DNA of 47,270 bases from Eubacteriales Family XIII. Incertae Sedis bacterium (GCA_031264295.1 JAISED010000020.1:1-47270); one strand, 5' to 3'. Positions 1 to 8,871 are shown, counted from the first letter of the stretch. The notes: generated by a model from the letters alone, not told the origin. A program made the numbers and translations.

Positions 1-852
1 ATCGCGGGCGTATATCAAGCCCAAGGGAAGTACGAAAAAACATTGGAGTGGAATTATAAGGCTCTGGCAATCGATGAGAAAGTCTTGGGAGCGAAACACA
101 CATCTACAGCGACAACATATAACAACATCGCGGGCGTATATCAAGACCAAGGGGAGTACCCAAAAGCCTTGGAGTGGTATTATAAGGCTCTGGCAATCAA
201 AGAGAAAGTCTTGGGAGCGGAACACCCTAATACCGGGACGACATATAACAACATCGCGCTCGTATATCAAGCCCAAGGGAAGTACGAAAAATCCTTGGAG
301 TGGCATTATAAGGCTCTGGAAATCAAAGAGAAAGTATTGGGAGTGGAACACCCGAGTACAGGGATGACATATAACAACATCGCGGTCGTATATCACGCCC
401 AAGGGGAGTACGAAAAAGCCTTGGAGTGGAATTATAAGGCTCTGGCAATCTGCGAGAAAGTATTGGGAGAGGAACACCCGAGTACGGCGGTGACATATAG
501 CAACATCGCGTTTGTATACCAAAACCAAGGGAACTACGAAAAAGCCTTGGAGTGGTATTATAAGGCTCTGGCAATCAAAGAGAAAGTATTGGGAGAGGAA
601 CACCCGAGTACGGCGGTGACATATAACAACATCGCGGACGTATATCACGCCCAAGGAAAGTACGCAAAAGCGTGAAATATGTTTTGCCGTGCGGTAGTCG
701 TGATGAGAATCTGCAAGTTGGAAGATCATCCCCACACAAGCTTTTTTTTAAATAATATGCTCACTTGTTATAAAAAGGCAGGCGGCAAATCCAAAGATTT
801 CAATACATGGCTAAACGAACGCATAGCAACGTACCCGACATGGTGCGAGTGA
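1..852 (+). pseudogene. TPR (kinesin light chain-like) repeat protein, 5'-truncated by the window, with in-frame stop
   Basis: The frame is open from base 1, so the true start lies outside the window. It encodes 42-residue tetratricopeptide units of the TPR_10/TPR_12 kind (key residues A-x-x-Y-N-N-I-A, G-x-Y-x-K-A-L-E-W, KVLG-x-E-H-P-x-T). The DNA period is exactly 126 bp: the ATCGCG of each unit falls at 1, 127, 253, 379, 505 and 631. A TGA at 673-675 stops the frame inside the last unit, right after GKYAKA. The same frame then continues to a TGA at 850-852 and reads like the normal C-terminal cap (EDHPHT, then LNNMLTCYKKAGG, then TWLNERIATYP). TGA is a normal stop for other genes here, so this looks like a nonsense mutation rather than recoding. 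Such proteins act as protein-protein interaction scaffolds; the partner is unknown. Confidence 0.75.
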
Positions 853-957
853 TATTCGCGCTGCGAGCCTTAAGGGAATCAAAAATTTAAATGCCGGAAA
901 CGGAGCCGGGGAATTCTCTGCGGCTTCTTTTGTGGAAGGGCTGAATCGGCGCTTCTA
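853..957. other. Intergenic gap after the TPR gene, weak terminator-like hairpin
   Basis: No ORF is credible here. Around 912-937 an AGCCG arm faces CGGCT, followed by TCTTTT, which could be a weak intrinsic terminator for the TPR gene. The stem is short and the loop long, so this is tentative. Confidence 0.3.
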
Positions 958-1116
958 GGGAACTTCTAAAAACCAGGGTGTGCAGATTCGGTGTGAATTT
1001 TGTCGCGATTCACAGTCGAAAAACGCAGACATACTGGTAGTATGTCGAGGCTTTTCGGCGAAGAAGCGCGGCAAAAGGCGCGCCGAAGATGTGCGGCAGG
1101 GTTTTTAGAAGTTCCC
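958..1116. repeat. 159-bp palindromic element E1 with 17-bp perfect terminal inverted repeats
   Basis: The left end GGGAACTTCTAAAAACC (958-974) is matched by its exact reverse complement at 1100-1116. Inside, TTTTGTCGCG on the left can pair with CGCGGCAAAA on the right, CGAAAA with TTTTCG, and TTCGG with CCGAA. The centre is a hairpin with stem GACATACT and loop GGT. The whole element therefore folds back on itself. It is homologous to the element at 42652-42811: the distance from GATT to the central ATACT is 51 nt in both, and from AGTAT to GATGT it is 54 nt in both. It could be a non-autonomous mobile element (MITE) or a structured RNA; no transposase gene is present. Its right end lies 16 nt before the SD of the next gene, so it would be part of that gene's leader. 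Confidence 0.8.
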
Positions 1117-1146
1117 ACAAGTTAATTAGACCAGGAGGTGGAAGAA

Positions 1147-4100
1147 TTGAGAAAGACAACAGTTGTAACCAAGTGGCTGGCGTGGGTGCTCGTCGTCACG
1201 CTGCTGCCGGCGTTTGCGCCGACGTTCAGTTTGGAGGCGCGCGCCGAGACATTACCGCGCACCGTCGTTTACGACCTGAACGGCGGAACCGGCACGGCGC
1301 CGTACAGTACGGAATATAATCCGGCGACGTACCAGACGACTATATCGGCTATCGGTGACGCGGCGACGCCGCCGGCAGGGAAACAGTTCGCCGGATGGAG
1401 TCCGCTTAAAGACGGCGTCGCCAACGAATGGTACGCACCGGGCAAATCGGTGATCGTAAGCGCCAACGGGCTGACGCTCTACGCGATGTGGACGGAGAAG
1501 AAAGACACATACACTGTCAGCTTCCGCCCCAAGGTGAACCTCACGGATCAGATACCGGATCAGGAGGTCAACGCGGGGGATCCGGTGACAGAACCTGACC
1601 CTGAACCCACACACGGAGGCTATACCTTTGTAGGCTGGTATAAGGATTCATCATTTCGGTACAAATGGAACTTCGAGAGCGACAGGGTGAACAGCGACCT
1701 TATGCTTCACGCAAAATGGGAACAGAACGATATCACGCCGTATACGGCGGTATACCACCTGCTTCCGGATGTGAAGACGGACGGAGGTTCCGGAGTTCCG
1801 CCGGCTTCGAAAGAGGTAGCGCATACGGCCAATGGTGCAAATGTCAGGGTAGAAAACATATTGCCGAACACTACATTAGAGGGCAAGGTCTTCGCAGGTT
1901 GGTCTACCTCGCCCGCGCGGGTACTGGAGCTGAAATACCGCCCCGGCGAGAATACAAGTGATTATGTGGCGGTCAAGTATGAAGGCGCGAATCTCTACGA
2001 CGTATGGGTTGACGCCGATCCGAGCTATTCCAATGCGGTGACTGTGGATTTCGGCGAAACACATCAGACAATGGCGGGACTCGGCAATGCCTTGGCCTTC
2101 AACAAGACCTCGGGCTATTTGCAGGTTTTCAAGAAGTTCAAAGAGGCGGGCGTGGCGGATGCCGACAACCCGGCTATGCGGGCTTTGAATCTCGCTGTGG
2201 ACGCCGATACCGGCGCTAAGCTGGAAGTCTTCCGCGCTATAATAGGCGACGGCGGCGTGACGGCGCCGGATATCAACCAGGCTACCGGGGAAAAATACGA
2301 ATGGGGCAACCGTTATTATGACGGCCCGAACGACACGATCTGGCCGGAGCCCGGCGAGGATAATATCATATGGAATCAGACGGGCTGGGATACTCAGAAG
2401 GATAAATTCGACGCCAATCAGATCTGGTACATCCAACAAGCATTGAAGGTGAATCCGAATCTCAAGGTATACGGCGCGGCGTGGTCTGCCCCGTATTGGA
2501 TGAAGACAAATCTGGGCGTCAGAAACGATCTGCCGTATGATCCGAACGGCAGAGATAAAACAACCTATCCTTTGCTGGACGACGCGTATTATGAGGACTT
2601 CGCGACATACCTGTGCGAATGGGCGTGGGGCATGTACGCCTGGTACGGCATACCCATCTACGCCGTGTGTCCGACAAACGAGCCGGAAATAGACCACGGG
2701 TATTCCGCAATGGTACTGCGGGGCGATGATTACGAGCGCTTCATGCTGGATTACCTGAAACCCAAGATTCAGGAATATATAGACGAGGGCAAATTCGGTG
2801 CGTCGCCGGTGGGCGCGGGCACAGGTGATTCCGCCATAGCGCCGATCGTGGGCGTAGCGGCGCCGGAGAGCACGCGTATCGACCGCTCCACAAGCGCAGT
2901 GGATCTGGGAACGCCGGACAGACCGGGATACGGCGGCATGATGGCTAAGGATGAAATCGCGGACATGGTGTCGGTATTTACCACACATATGTACGAGAAC
3001 GACCACTTCCTCTATGAGCCGAGGGTGGCTGACGACAATGATACGGCTTATCCTGCATTCATGAACAAGTACGACGATATATGGATGACGGAGATCGGTC
3101 AGCAGTTCCCGGCCTATAACGCGGAAAACGTCGCGGACAATCTGAGCATGGTAAACGGCCTGTTCTGGGCAAGGCGCATAGCCAATGAGTTTGCCAGTGA
3201 GCCGGGATTCAGTTCCTACATACTGTGGAACGGCACGGGGTCGGCGGGTGTCACAAACGACACCGCACGCTGGATAAACATGTTGAACGCCGGTTCCGGG
3301 CAGGGAACCCTGGCGTCACTGACAGGGCAGCTCCGCATATATAAACGCTTCTATACGGTGGCGCAGTTCTCGCGCTTTATAAATCCGGGCGACATAAGGA
3401 TAGGCGCCGACAGGACGCCTTTCGAGGGCGCGAATGTCACAGCCTACAAGAGTCCGGACGGCAACGACTTCGCCATAGTCGTTCTCAATGAGAGCAACGC
3501 CGATCAGAGCATAAGCATAACTTTGGACGGCAACAGCGCAACGACGCTCATACCCTATCGCACGTCGGACAGGGAGAATATGAAGCAGCTAGCGCCCGTG
3601 GCGGCGGACGGAGGGGCATTTACAGTGGATCTTCCCGCCATGTCGATGACGACATTTGTGAATGACAAAGGCGCAGACAATCTGCCGGGCATGAACATGC
3701 GCGACGTATTCACCATCCTTGAGGCTGAGGACAGTGACGGACAGAGCGCGAGCGGAGTGGCGGCTGCAGCGGATGGCGTCAGCGTTTCGAACGGCGCCTA
3801 CATCAAATACGCCGATTTCAACTTTGCGGACGGAACGGGCGTTCCAAGCACGAATTTACACGTGCTGCGCATGAAAGCCGGCGGCAACGCAGGCGCGACC
3901 GCAAGCGGAGAGCTGGAAGTACGTGTCGGCGCGGTTGACGGTAGACTGGTCGGTGCCTTCCCGATAAGCCCGTCAGAGGCGACAGACGCCGAAGAGTATT
4001 ACGCACAGCTTGATACCGGAGATCTGGGCGCGTATGGAATTAAGGATCTGTACCTGGTGTACAACGGGACAGGCGAGCTTTATCTGGATAAGTTCACATT

Positions 4101-7100
4101 TGATTCCGTCTCGGCGCCTGTGTATAATCTTCTCGTCAACGGGCTTGACACTACAGCCAATAACACAAACGGATGGACAGGGACGGGGATCACCTCTTCG
4201 AACCTGATGTATTATCGGGCTAATATGGGACGTTCACTTATGGTTTCAGGCGGCGGCGCGGATAAAGCTGTGGAGGCTGATCTGAAAGTTCTCCCGAAGG
4301 AAGGCTTGACATATAAACTCAACGCCTTTGTAATGCCGAGAATCCCATCGCAGACAAAGGCCACCGCATATGAATCCGGTTATGTGAACGGCGGAAAGGC
4401 CGAAGCCGGTCTCCGCTTCTACAGCGGCGGAAATCTGGTGGCGACGCAGGAGATCGTCTCGCGCGAAAACATCGACAATATCGACTGGAGGCAGATCACA
4501 GCTACGTTCGAGTATGAAGCGCCTGAAGGGGTAAGCTTCGATTCAGTGAAGCTGGCGTTTACCCTTGAAGAGGACGTAGATTGGTTTATAGATGAAGTCA
4601 CGCTCGCATATGGCGGAGATCCGGAGTCTATTGTGGCGGATGCTAAGGCCGCGCTGACATGGGATGTGATCTCCCGTGAAAACAGCATAGATGACGTACT
4701 TACGGATCTGGCTCTTGTTTCGACGCTTGAGGGCGCTGATATTGAGTGGCAGTCTGACAACAAGTCGGTGCTGTACTGGGATCCGTCCAGACCCAACATC
4801 GAACCCAGATGGTCGGGCAGACGGTATCCGCAGGCTAAAGATTTTGTCGTAAAATTGACCGCAGTCATCAGCTGCGGCGATGTCAGCGATACAAAAGAAT
4901 TTAATGTGACAGTGAAAAAAGGCAGGGAGATGAAGGTGCAGGATTGGACATTGCCGCGTCTCGACATGGCTGCCTTTATGACCGAGATCGGGGATGTCAC
5001 GCAGATCGGTCTTGTCAATGCCGCTGCGGCGCAGTGGAGTTCCAGTGATGCATCCGTAGCGACGGTAGATCAGAGCGGGCGCGTTACGGCAACCGGAAAC
5101 GGAGACGCCACCATCAGTGCGATCGTAGGCGACGCCACCTTGGAGTGCATCGTTTCCGTGGGATACGCGGCGCAGAATCCGGCGTTCCCGCCGTCATGGG
5201 AGCTTTACATAGCTGACGCGGAACCTCACGTCTACGGAGATACGCTGTATGTCTACGGTTCCCATGACACGAAGGTTCCTGTCGGCAGCAACTATTGCTC
5301 CGACGACTACCATGTGGTCTATACAAAGGATCTCGTTCACTGGGTCGACGCCGGCGTAGCGTTTACAACGGCGGATCTGCCCGAAGAGGACGACCTGAAA
5401 TACAGAGTCCCTGTTCTGTGGGCGCCGGACGCTTTTGAATACAACGGCAAGTATTACCTGTTGTCATGCGGCAGGGATCAGGACGGCGAGTACTTCATAG
5501 CGGAGAGTTCATCCCCCACGGGGCCGTTCAATCAAAACGTGCGCAGGATCACCTATAAGGGCGGTCCGAACGATGGGCAGCAGATCGGGAACATCGATCC
5601 GGGCGTCCTTGTGGACGGAAATACGGTATGGCTCGCGATGGCGGGTCTTGAGGGGCAGCGCAGAAATTACAATGAGATCTTCTGGCCCAGCAAGTTCCGT
5701 TATGGCAAGCTGGACGTGGCGACGGCGACGGTAGATTATACCAGCATCATTGAGACGGTTCATGATGTTATGGAAGACAAGGCCGAAGTCACCTCGCCTT
5801 TCGAAGGACCATCACTGCGGAAATTCGGTGAATGGTACTATTATATCTATGTAGCCAACAATACAAAGACAGGCATAAGTCCGGGCAAGCTGGATTATCT
5901 CTACACGAAAGACATCACTAAGCCGGACAGCTGGGAGTACGGCGGAACCTTCCTGAGCAATAATGAGTTCCCGAACGGCGGCAATGTTCACGGTTCGGTC
6001 GAGTATTTCAAAGGCAAGTATTATGTGACGTATCACACATCCGCTCAGGTCGTGCCGACAAACGGAAGTGCGCGGTTCTTCCGCATCGACGAGGTTACAA
6101 TCAATCCGAACACCGGACGGATTAACCTTGCCGACATGACGTCGTCAGGCGTGAGAGACGCCTTCGGGCTGGATGAGCGGATTCAGGCGGCGAGCCTGAT
6201 CAGCGCCGTGCCCGGCGTCTTTGCGCGCAGGGACGACGCGGATACGCTAAACTACGTGCCATATCCGTACATATACCTCGCCGCCGCGGACAGGCAGGTA
6301 GGGTATCGCTATGTGGACTTCAAGACCGGCACGGATTTGTTGACGCTGAGTGTAAGAACAAGCGGCGACGGAGGACAGCTGGCGTTCAGCGAAACCAGCG
6401 GCGGAACGGCCTTCGCTGCAGCGGCGCTGCCGAATACAAACAGCGAGTGGCAGGAGATAAGCGTGCCTATTACGAACTCTCCGACGGGAGTGAAGGAGGT
6501 TTATGTGAGGCTCCAAGCCGCGCCGAGCGCGGGACGGGCGGACATCGACTGGTTCGCGTTTAGGACTGCGGAAACAGCGCCGCCGCCGACCCCGACGACG
6601 TATACTGTGAGTTTCGACTCTCAGGGCGGTACGATAGTTTCCGCGATCACAGGCGTGACAGAGGGCGCGAAGATAAGCGAACCTTCGGCGCCGACCAAGA
6701 CGGGGAACACGTTTGCCGGGTGGTATAAGGAGACTGCATTAACGAATCAGTGGAATTTCGCCGTTGATGTGGTAAACGCCGACATCACACTCTTTGCAAA
6801 GTGGAATCAGGACAGTACGCCTACACCAACGCCGAGTCCGGGGACGACGCCGGGTAAAGGCCAGCCGACTTCCAACGGAAGCACGGCGGACAAGCCTGCG
6901 GGCACGGAAAGCCCCGCACAGACGCCGGACGGAGGCGGTACTATTGTAGTAACCGGTCCGCTTTCGCAGTTCAGTGACGCCGCAAGCGTTTCGGATTGGG
7001 CGCGTCCGTTCATCGAGCGTCTCGTACAGAGCGGCGTGCTCAACGGCTATGCCGACGGTACAATCGGCTCTAAGCAGAATGTAACAAGAGCGGAATTCAC

Positions 7101-7524
7101 GAAGATGATCGTGACGGCGTTTAACATGAGTGCGGGCGCGGCGGCAGGCAGCTTCAGCGATGTAAGCGAAGGCGCCTGGTATAAGAGCTTTGTGGATATC
7201 GCATCCTCCCTCAACCTGATCAATGGGACGGGCGGCGGCTACTTCTCACCGGATCTGCATATCTCCAGGCAGGATCTCAGCGTAATCGCTTATCGCGCGA
7301 TTCAGGGACGCGGAATCACAATTCCTGCCGATGCGAGCGCTGCTTTCATCGACGACGCGCAGATCGCCGATTACGCGAAAGAAGCGGTGTACGCGCTGAA
7401 GACAGCAGGCGTAATCTCCGGTCGCGACACAGGCGCCTTCGATCCTTCCGCGCCTGCGACACGTGAGGAGACGGCTAAGATCCTGTGCGGCATTGTGGAT
7501 TATATCGCGGCACGGGCAGTTTGA
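1147..7524 (+). CDS. Giant secreted, cell-wall-anchored bifunctional glycoside hydrolase (GH30-GH43) with CBMs and SLH domains
   Basis: 2125 residues. The TTG at 1147 is preferred over the GTG at 1138 because AGGAGG (1133-1138) sits 8 nt before it. A signal peptide covers about residues 1-32. Next come two InlB-type repeats (about 35-195) and a GH30-like (beta/alpha)8 domain (about 299-840) with TNEPE (acid/base E512) and MTEIGQ (nucleophile E649). Then follow a CBM6-like module (858-985), a CBM4/9-like module (992-1155), an Ig-like domain (1165-1257), a Big_2 domain (1279-1338) and a GH43 propeller (1352-1655) with D1357, D1484 and E1553 as candidate catalytic residues. A second CBM6-like module, another InlB repeat, a Pro/Thr/Gly linker and three SLH domains (about 1940-2121, VTRAE motif) finish it. 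GH30 plus GH43 fits arabinoxylan or related hemicellulose breakdown at the cell surface (inference; both families are broad). Fold assignments come from motif reading. Confidence 0.9.
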   Translation: MRKTTVVTKWLAWVLVVTLLPAFAPTFSLEARAETLPRTVVYDLNGGTGTAPYSTEYNPATYQTTISAIGDAATPPAGKQFAGWSPLKDGVANEWYAPGKSVIVSANGLTLYAMWTEKKDTYTVSFRPKVNLTDQIPDQEVNAGDPVTEPDPEPTHGGYTFVGWYKDSSFRYKWNFESDRVNSDLMLHAKWEQNDITPYTAVYHLLPDVKTDGGSGVPPASKEVAHTANGANVRVENILPNTTLEGKVFAGWSTSPARVLELKYRPGENTSDYVAVKYEGANLYDVWVDADPSYSNAVTVDFGETHQTMAGLGNALAFNKTSGYLQVFKKFKEAGVADADNPAMRALNLAVDADTGAKLEVFRAIIGDGGVTAPDINQATGEKYEWGNRYYDGPNDTIWPEPGEDNIIWNQTGWDTQKDKFDANQIWYIQQALKVNPNLKVYGAAWSAPYWMKTNLGVRNDLPYDPNGRDKTTYPLLDDAYYEDFATYLCEWAWGMYAWYGIPIYAVCPTNEPEIDHGYSAMVLRGDDYERFMLDYLKPKIQEYIDEGKFGASPVGAGTGDSAIAPIVGVAAPESTRIDRSTSAVDLGTPDRPGYGGMMAKDEIADMVSVFTTHMYENDHFLYEPRVADDNDTAYPAFMNKYDDIWMTEIGQQFPAYNAENVADNLSMVNGLFWARRIANEFASEPGFSSYILWNGTGSAGVTNDTARWINMLNAGSGQGTLASLTGQLRIYKRFYTVAQFSRFINPGDIRIGADRTPFEGANVTAYKSPDGNDFAIVVLNESNADQSISITLDGNSATTLIPYRTSDRENMKQLAPVAADGGAFTVDLPAMSMTTFVNDKGADNLPGMNMRDVFTILEAEDSDGQSASGVAAAADGVSVSNGAYIKYADFNFADGTGVPSTNLHVLRMKAGGNAGATASGELEVRVGAVDGRLVGAFPISPSEATDAEEYYAQLDTGDLGAYGIKDLYLVYNGTGELYLDKFTFDSVSAPVYNLLVNGLDTTANNTNGWTGTGITSSNLMYYRANMGRSLMVSGGGADKAVEADLKVLPKEGLTYKLNAFVMPRIPSQTKATAYESGYVNGGKAEAGLRFYSGGNLVATQEIVSRENIDNIDWRQITATFEYEAPEGVSFDSVKLAFTLEEDVDWFIDEVTLAYGGDPESIVADAKAALTWDVISRENSIDDVLTDLALVSTLEGADIEWQSDNKSVLYWDPSRPNIEPRWSGRRYPQAKDFVVKLTAVISCGDVSDTKEFNVTVKKGREMKVQDWTLPRLDMAAFMTEIGDVTQIGLVNAAAAQWSSSDASVATVDQSGRVTATGNGDATISAIVGDATLECIVSVGYAAQNPAFPPSWELYIADAEPHVYGDTLYVYGSHDTKVPVGSNYCSDDYHVVYTKDLVHWVDAGVAFTTADLPEEDDLKYRVPVLWAPDAFEYNGKYYLLSCGRDQDGEYFIAESSSPTGPFNQNVRRITYKGGPNDGQQIGNIDPGVLVDGNTVWLAMAGLEGQRRNYNEIFWPSKFRYGKLDVATATVDYTSIIETVHDVMEDKAEVTSPFEGPSLRKFGEWYYYIYVANNTKTGISPGKLDYLYTKDITKPDSWEYGGTFLSNNEFPNGGNVHGSVEYFKGKYYVTYHTSAQVVPTNGSARFFRIDEVTINPNTGRINLADMTSSGVRDAFGLDERIQAASLISAVPGVFARRDDADTLNYVPYPYIYLAAADRQVGYRYVDFKTGTDLLTLSVRTSGDGGQLAFSETSGGTAFAAAALPNTNSEWQEISVPITNSPTGVKEVYVRLQAAPSAGRADIDWFAFRTAETAPPPTPTTYTVSFDSQGGTIVSAITGVTEGAKISEPSAPTKTGNTFAGWYKETALTNQWNFAVDVVNADITLFAKWNQDSTPTPTPSPGTTPGKGQPTSNGSTADKPAGTESPAQTPDGGGTIVVTGPLSQFSDAASVSDWARPFIERLVQSGVLNGYADGTIGSKQNVTRAEFTKMIVTAFNMSAGAAAGSFSDVSEGAWYKSFVDIASSLNLINGTGGGYFSPDLHISRQDLSVIAYRAIQGRGITIPADASAAFIDDAQIADYAKEAVYALKTAGVISGRDTGAFDPSAPATREETAKILCGIVDYIAARAV

Positions 7525-7717
7525 GTATATGACTGAGTACAGTGCGTGTTGCCCAGACATACGGTTTTTGTTGTGACGTGTGTTGCCTAGCATATAGCGG
7601 CTTGTGTGCAGTTTTATCACACAGTGGCATGTGGTACAAATCGCTAGGCGCAAAATGGGCTAAGTGTGCATGAACGCAGAACAGCTACAGCGTTAGAAGT
7701 TCGATCATATGAAAGAG
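7525..7717. other. Intergenic gap between glycanase and terminator
   Basis: No gene is seen. Two imperfect copies of a GTGTTGCC(C/T)AG(A/C)ATA segment occur at about 7547-7563 and 7579-7595. Their role is unknown. Confidence 0.3.
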
Positions 7718-7749
7718 GCGGACAGGTTTATATAGCCTGTCCGCTTTTT
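7718..7749 (+). terminator. Intrinsic terminator downstream of the GH30-GH43 gene
   Basis: A perfect 9-bp stem GCGGACAGG / CCTGTCCGC with a 9-nt AT-rich loop is followed by TTTTT. It lies 194 nt after the stop codon, so the transcript has a long 3' tail. Confidence 0.85.
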
Positions 7750-7831
7750 ACGCTGGTCAAAGGGCAGTCAGGGTAGAAGAGCAGCGGACAGTCAGATGAT
7801 TAAGCAGTTACCACACGGGAGGGGCGCGGAA

Positions 7832-7873
7832 ATGTCCGTTATGAGAAAACTCGGCGGTTTTTCGGAGGCGTGA
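7832..7873 (+). CDS. Possible 13-codon micro-ORF
   Basis: The ATG at 7832 follows a GGAGGGG at 7818-7824 by 7 nt and reads MSVMRKLGGFSEA before TGA. It lies between the terminator at 7749 and the toxin-antitoxin promoter at 7927. After the TGA the same frame stays open for over 20 codons, so this could also be a fragment of a decayed element. I recognise no function. Expression is uncertain. Confidence 0.2.
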   Translation: MSVMRKLGGFSEA

Positions 7874-7926
7874 GCTGTGACGGGGAAAGCCCTCGCAAAT
7901 CCCTTGCTGTTTTTTCGTGCAAATGA

Positions 7927-7955
7927 TAGACAATGTACAAATTGTACGATATAAT
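7927..7955 (+). promoter_or_regulatory. Toxin-antitoxin promoter with embedded palindromic operator
   Basis: TAGACA (7927-7932), a 17-bp spacer and TATAAT (7950-7955) form a good sigma-A promoter. The spacer contains a perfect 13-bp palindrome, GTACAA-A-TTGTAC (7935-7947). A palindrome between -35 and -10 is the usual place for autorepression by a ribbon-helix-helix antitoxin. Confidence 0.75.
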
Positions 7956-7985
7956 GATTCTATCAAACGGAAAGGGGCATTTGCT

Positions 7986-8309
7986 ATGGAAAAGGCAACG
8001 ACCACCAATATTTCTATCAGGATGGACAAGGACTTGAAAAAAGAAGCAGAAAAGCTTTTTGGAAATTTTGGTTTGAATTTAAGCACCGCTTTCACTATTT
8101 TTGTCCGTCAATCGGTTATGGAACAAAGGATACCTTTTGAAATAGCCGTGCCCAAACAAGGTGCGCTTTCAAAGAAAGCGCTTGGCGCACAAGGTTTGGA
8201 AGCCTTGCGAAATTTACAAGATGAAGCGGATAAAAACGGTCGCTCGGAAATGACAATGGATGAAATTATCGAGGAAATTCGAGCGGCGCGTACAGAGTAT
8301 AAGGTGTGA
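7986..8309 (+). CDS. RelB/DinJ-family antitoxin (ribbon-helix-helix)
   Basis: 107 residues. The start is ATG 7986, after a purine-rich GGAAAGGGG. A longer reading from 7917 would run across the promoter and operator, so it is rejected. The N-terminus (TNISIRMDKDLKKEAEKLF followed by LNLSTAFTIFVRQSV) is the RelB/DinJ ribbon-helix-helix DNA-binding and dimerisation region. The C-terminal part, with TMDEIIEEIRAAR, would wrap the toxin. It neutralises the PIN protein encoded just downstream and should repress the shared promoter through the palindrome at 7935-7947. The region is visibly more AT-rich than the flanking genes, which suggests horizontal acquisition. Confidence 0.85.
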   Translation: MEKATTTNISIRMDKDLKKEAEKLFGNFGLNLSTAFTIFVRQSVMEQRIPFEIAVPKQGALSKKALGAQGLEALRNLQDEADKNGRSEMTMDEIIEEIRAARTEYKV

Positions 8310-8320
8310 GGTCAAATATT

Positions 8321-8725
8321 ATGATTACCGCCGGTGCAGTAATTGATACGAATATACTTGTTTCCGCTATGCTTTCGATAAAAAGCAAACCGAGCCAAGT
8401 CGTTCGCTTGGTCTTGGACGAACAGTTGCGCCTGTATTACAGTGAGGCAATTTTGGCGGAATATCAAGTCGTTTTAGCCCGTCCTCACTTTGACTTTAAC
8501 CTTGACAGCGTTGATGCTTTATTGGAAAGTCTTATCGGTTTAGGGGTCTTAATCATCCCGCAAACAACGGACATCGCCTTTATCGACGAGAGTGATCGTA
8601 AGTTTTATGATGTTGCCGTTACATGCGATGCAACACTGATAACGGGAAATCGTAGGCATTATCCTGACGCGCCGTTTGTTCGGACACCCGCAGAGTTTTT
8701 GAATGACTGTAAAAACCGGCTGTAG
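8321..8725 (+). CDS. PIN-domain toxin (COG1569-like ribonuclease)
   Basis: 134 residues. The ATG at 8321 is favoured because GAGGT (8308-8312) sits 8 nt upstream; a GTG at 8306 would overlap the antitoxin stop. The PIN acidic residues are visible: D9 in VIDTN, E42/E47 in SEAILAEY, D97 in KFYDVA and D103 in CDATLITGNRRHYP. This is the pattern of the family annotated as putative toxin-antitoxin toxin component, PIN family. It is expected to be a Mg2+-dependent RNase that stops growth when free. It is translationally coupled to the antitoxin (11-nt gap). The antitoxin family usually pairs with RelE/YafQ toxins, so the combination is somewhat unusual. Confidence 0.85.
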   Translation: MITAGAVIDTNILVSAMLSIKSKPSQVVRLVLDEQLRLYYSEAILAEYQVVLARPHFDFNLDSVDALLESLIGLGVLIIPQTTDIAFIDESDRKFYDVAVTCDATLITGNRRHYPDAPFVRTPAEFLNDCKNRL

Positions 8726-8770
8726 AACACAAAATAGACGTTACCTTTCCGTAGGCGCGGGAGTATCAAG

Positions 8771-8799
8771 TTTAACAAATCCTCTTTTTATGGTATAAT
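8771..8799 (+). promoter_or_regulatory. Sigma-A promoter of the ABC importer operon
   Basis: TTTAAC (8771-8776), a 17-bp spacer and TATAAT (8794-8799), with the extended -10 TGG just before it. The leader runs about 65 nt to the ATG at 8872 and contains an SD, AAAGGAG (8857-8863). I see no known riboswitch in the leader. Confidence 0.75.
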
Positions 8800-8871
8800 A
8801 TATATAACGGGTTAAACCTGTAAACGGGTATTTCGGAGGGAAAAAACGAATTTAGCAAAGGAGATATATCT

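Noticed and set aside
673..675. TGA recoded as an amino acid in this organism
   Set aside because: Several intact genes, including the glycanase (7522-7524) and the ABC ATPase (11290-11292), end in TGA at the expected family length.
1876..3006. Long antisense ORF (376 codons) within the glycanase gene
   Set aside because: It lacks an SD and domain signal, and the opposite frame has strong family motifs; it is a GC-rich shadow frame.
7917..7985. Longer start for the RelB-like antitoxin
   Set aside because: It would place the promoter, operator and -10 box inside the coding region; ATG 7986 has a purine-rich SD and matches the family's N-terminus.
8800..8871. Riboswitch in the ABC importer leader
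   Set aside because: The leader is only about 65 nt and contains none of the conserved cores I know (TPP, cobalamin, SAM, FMN).
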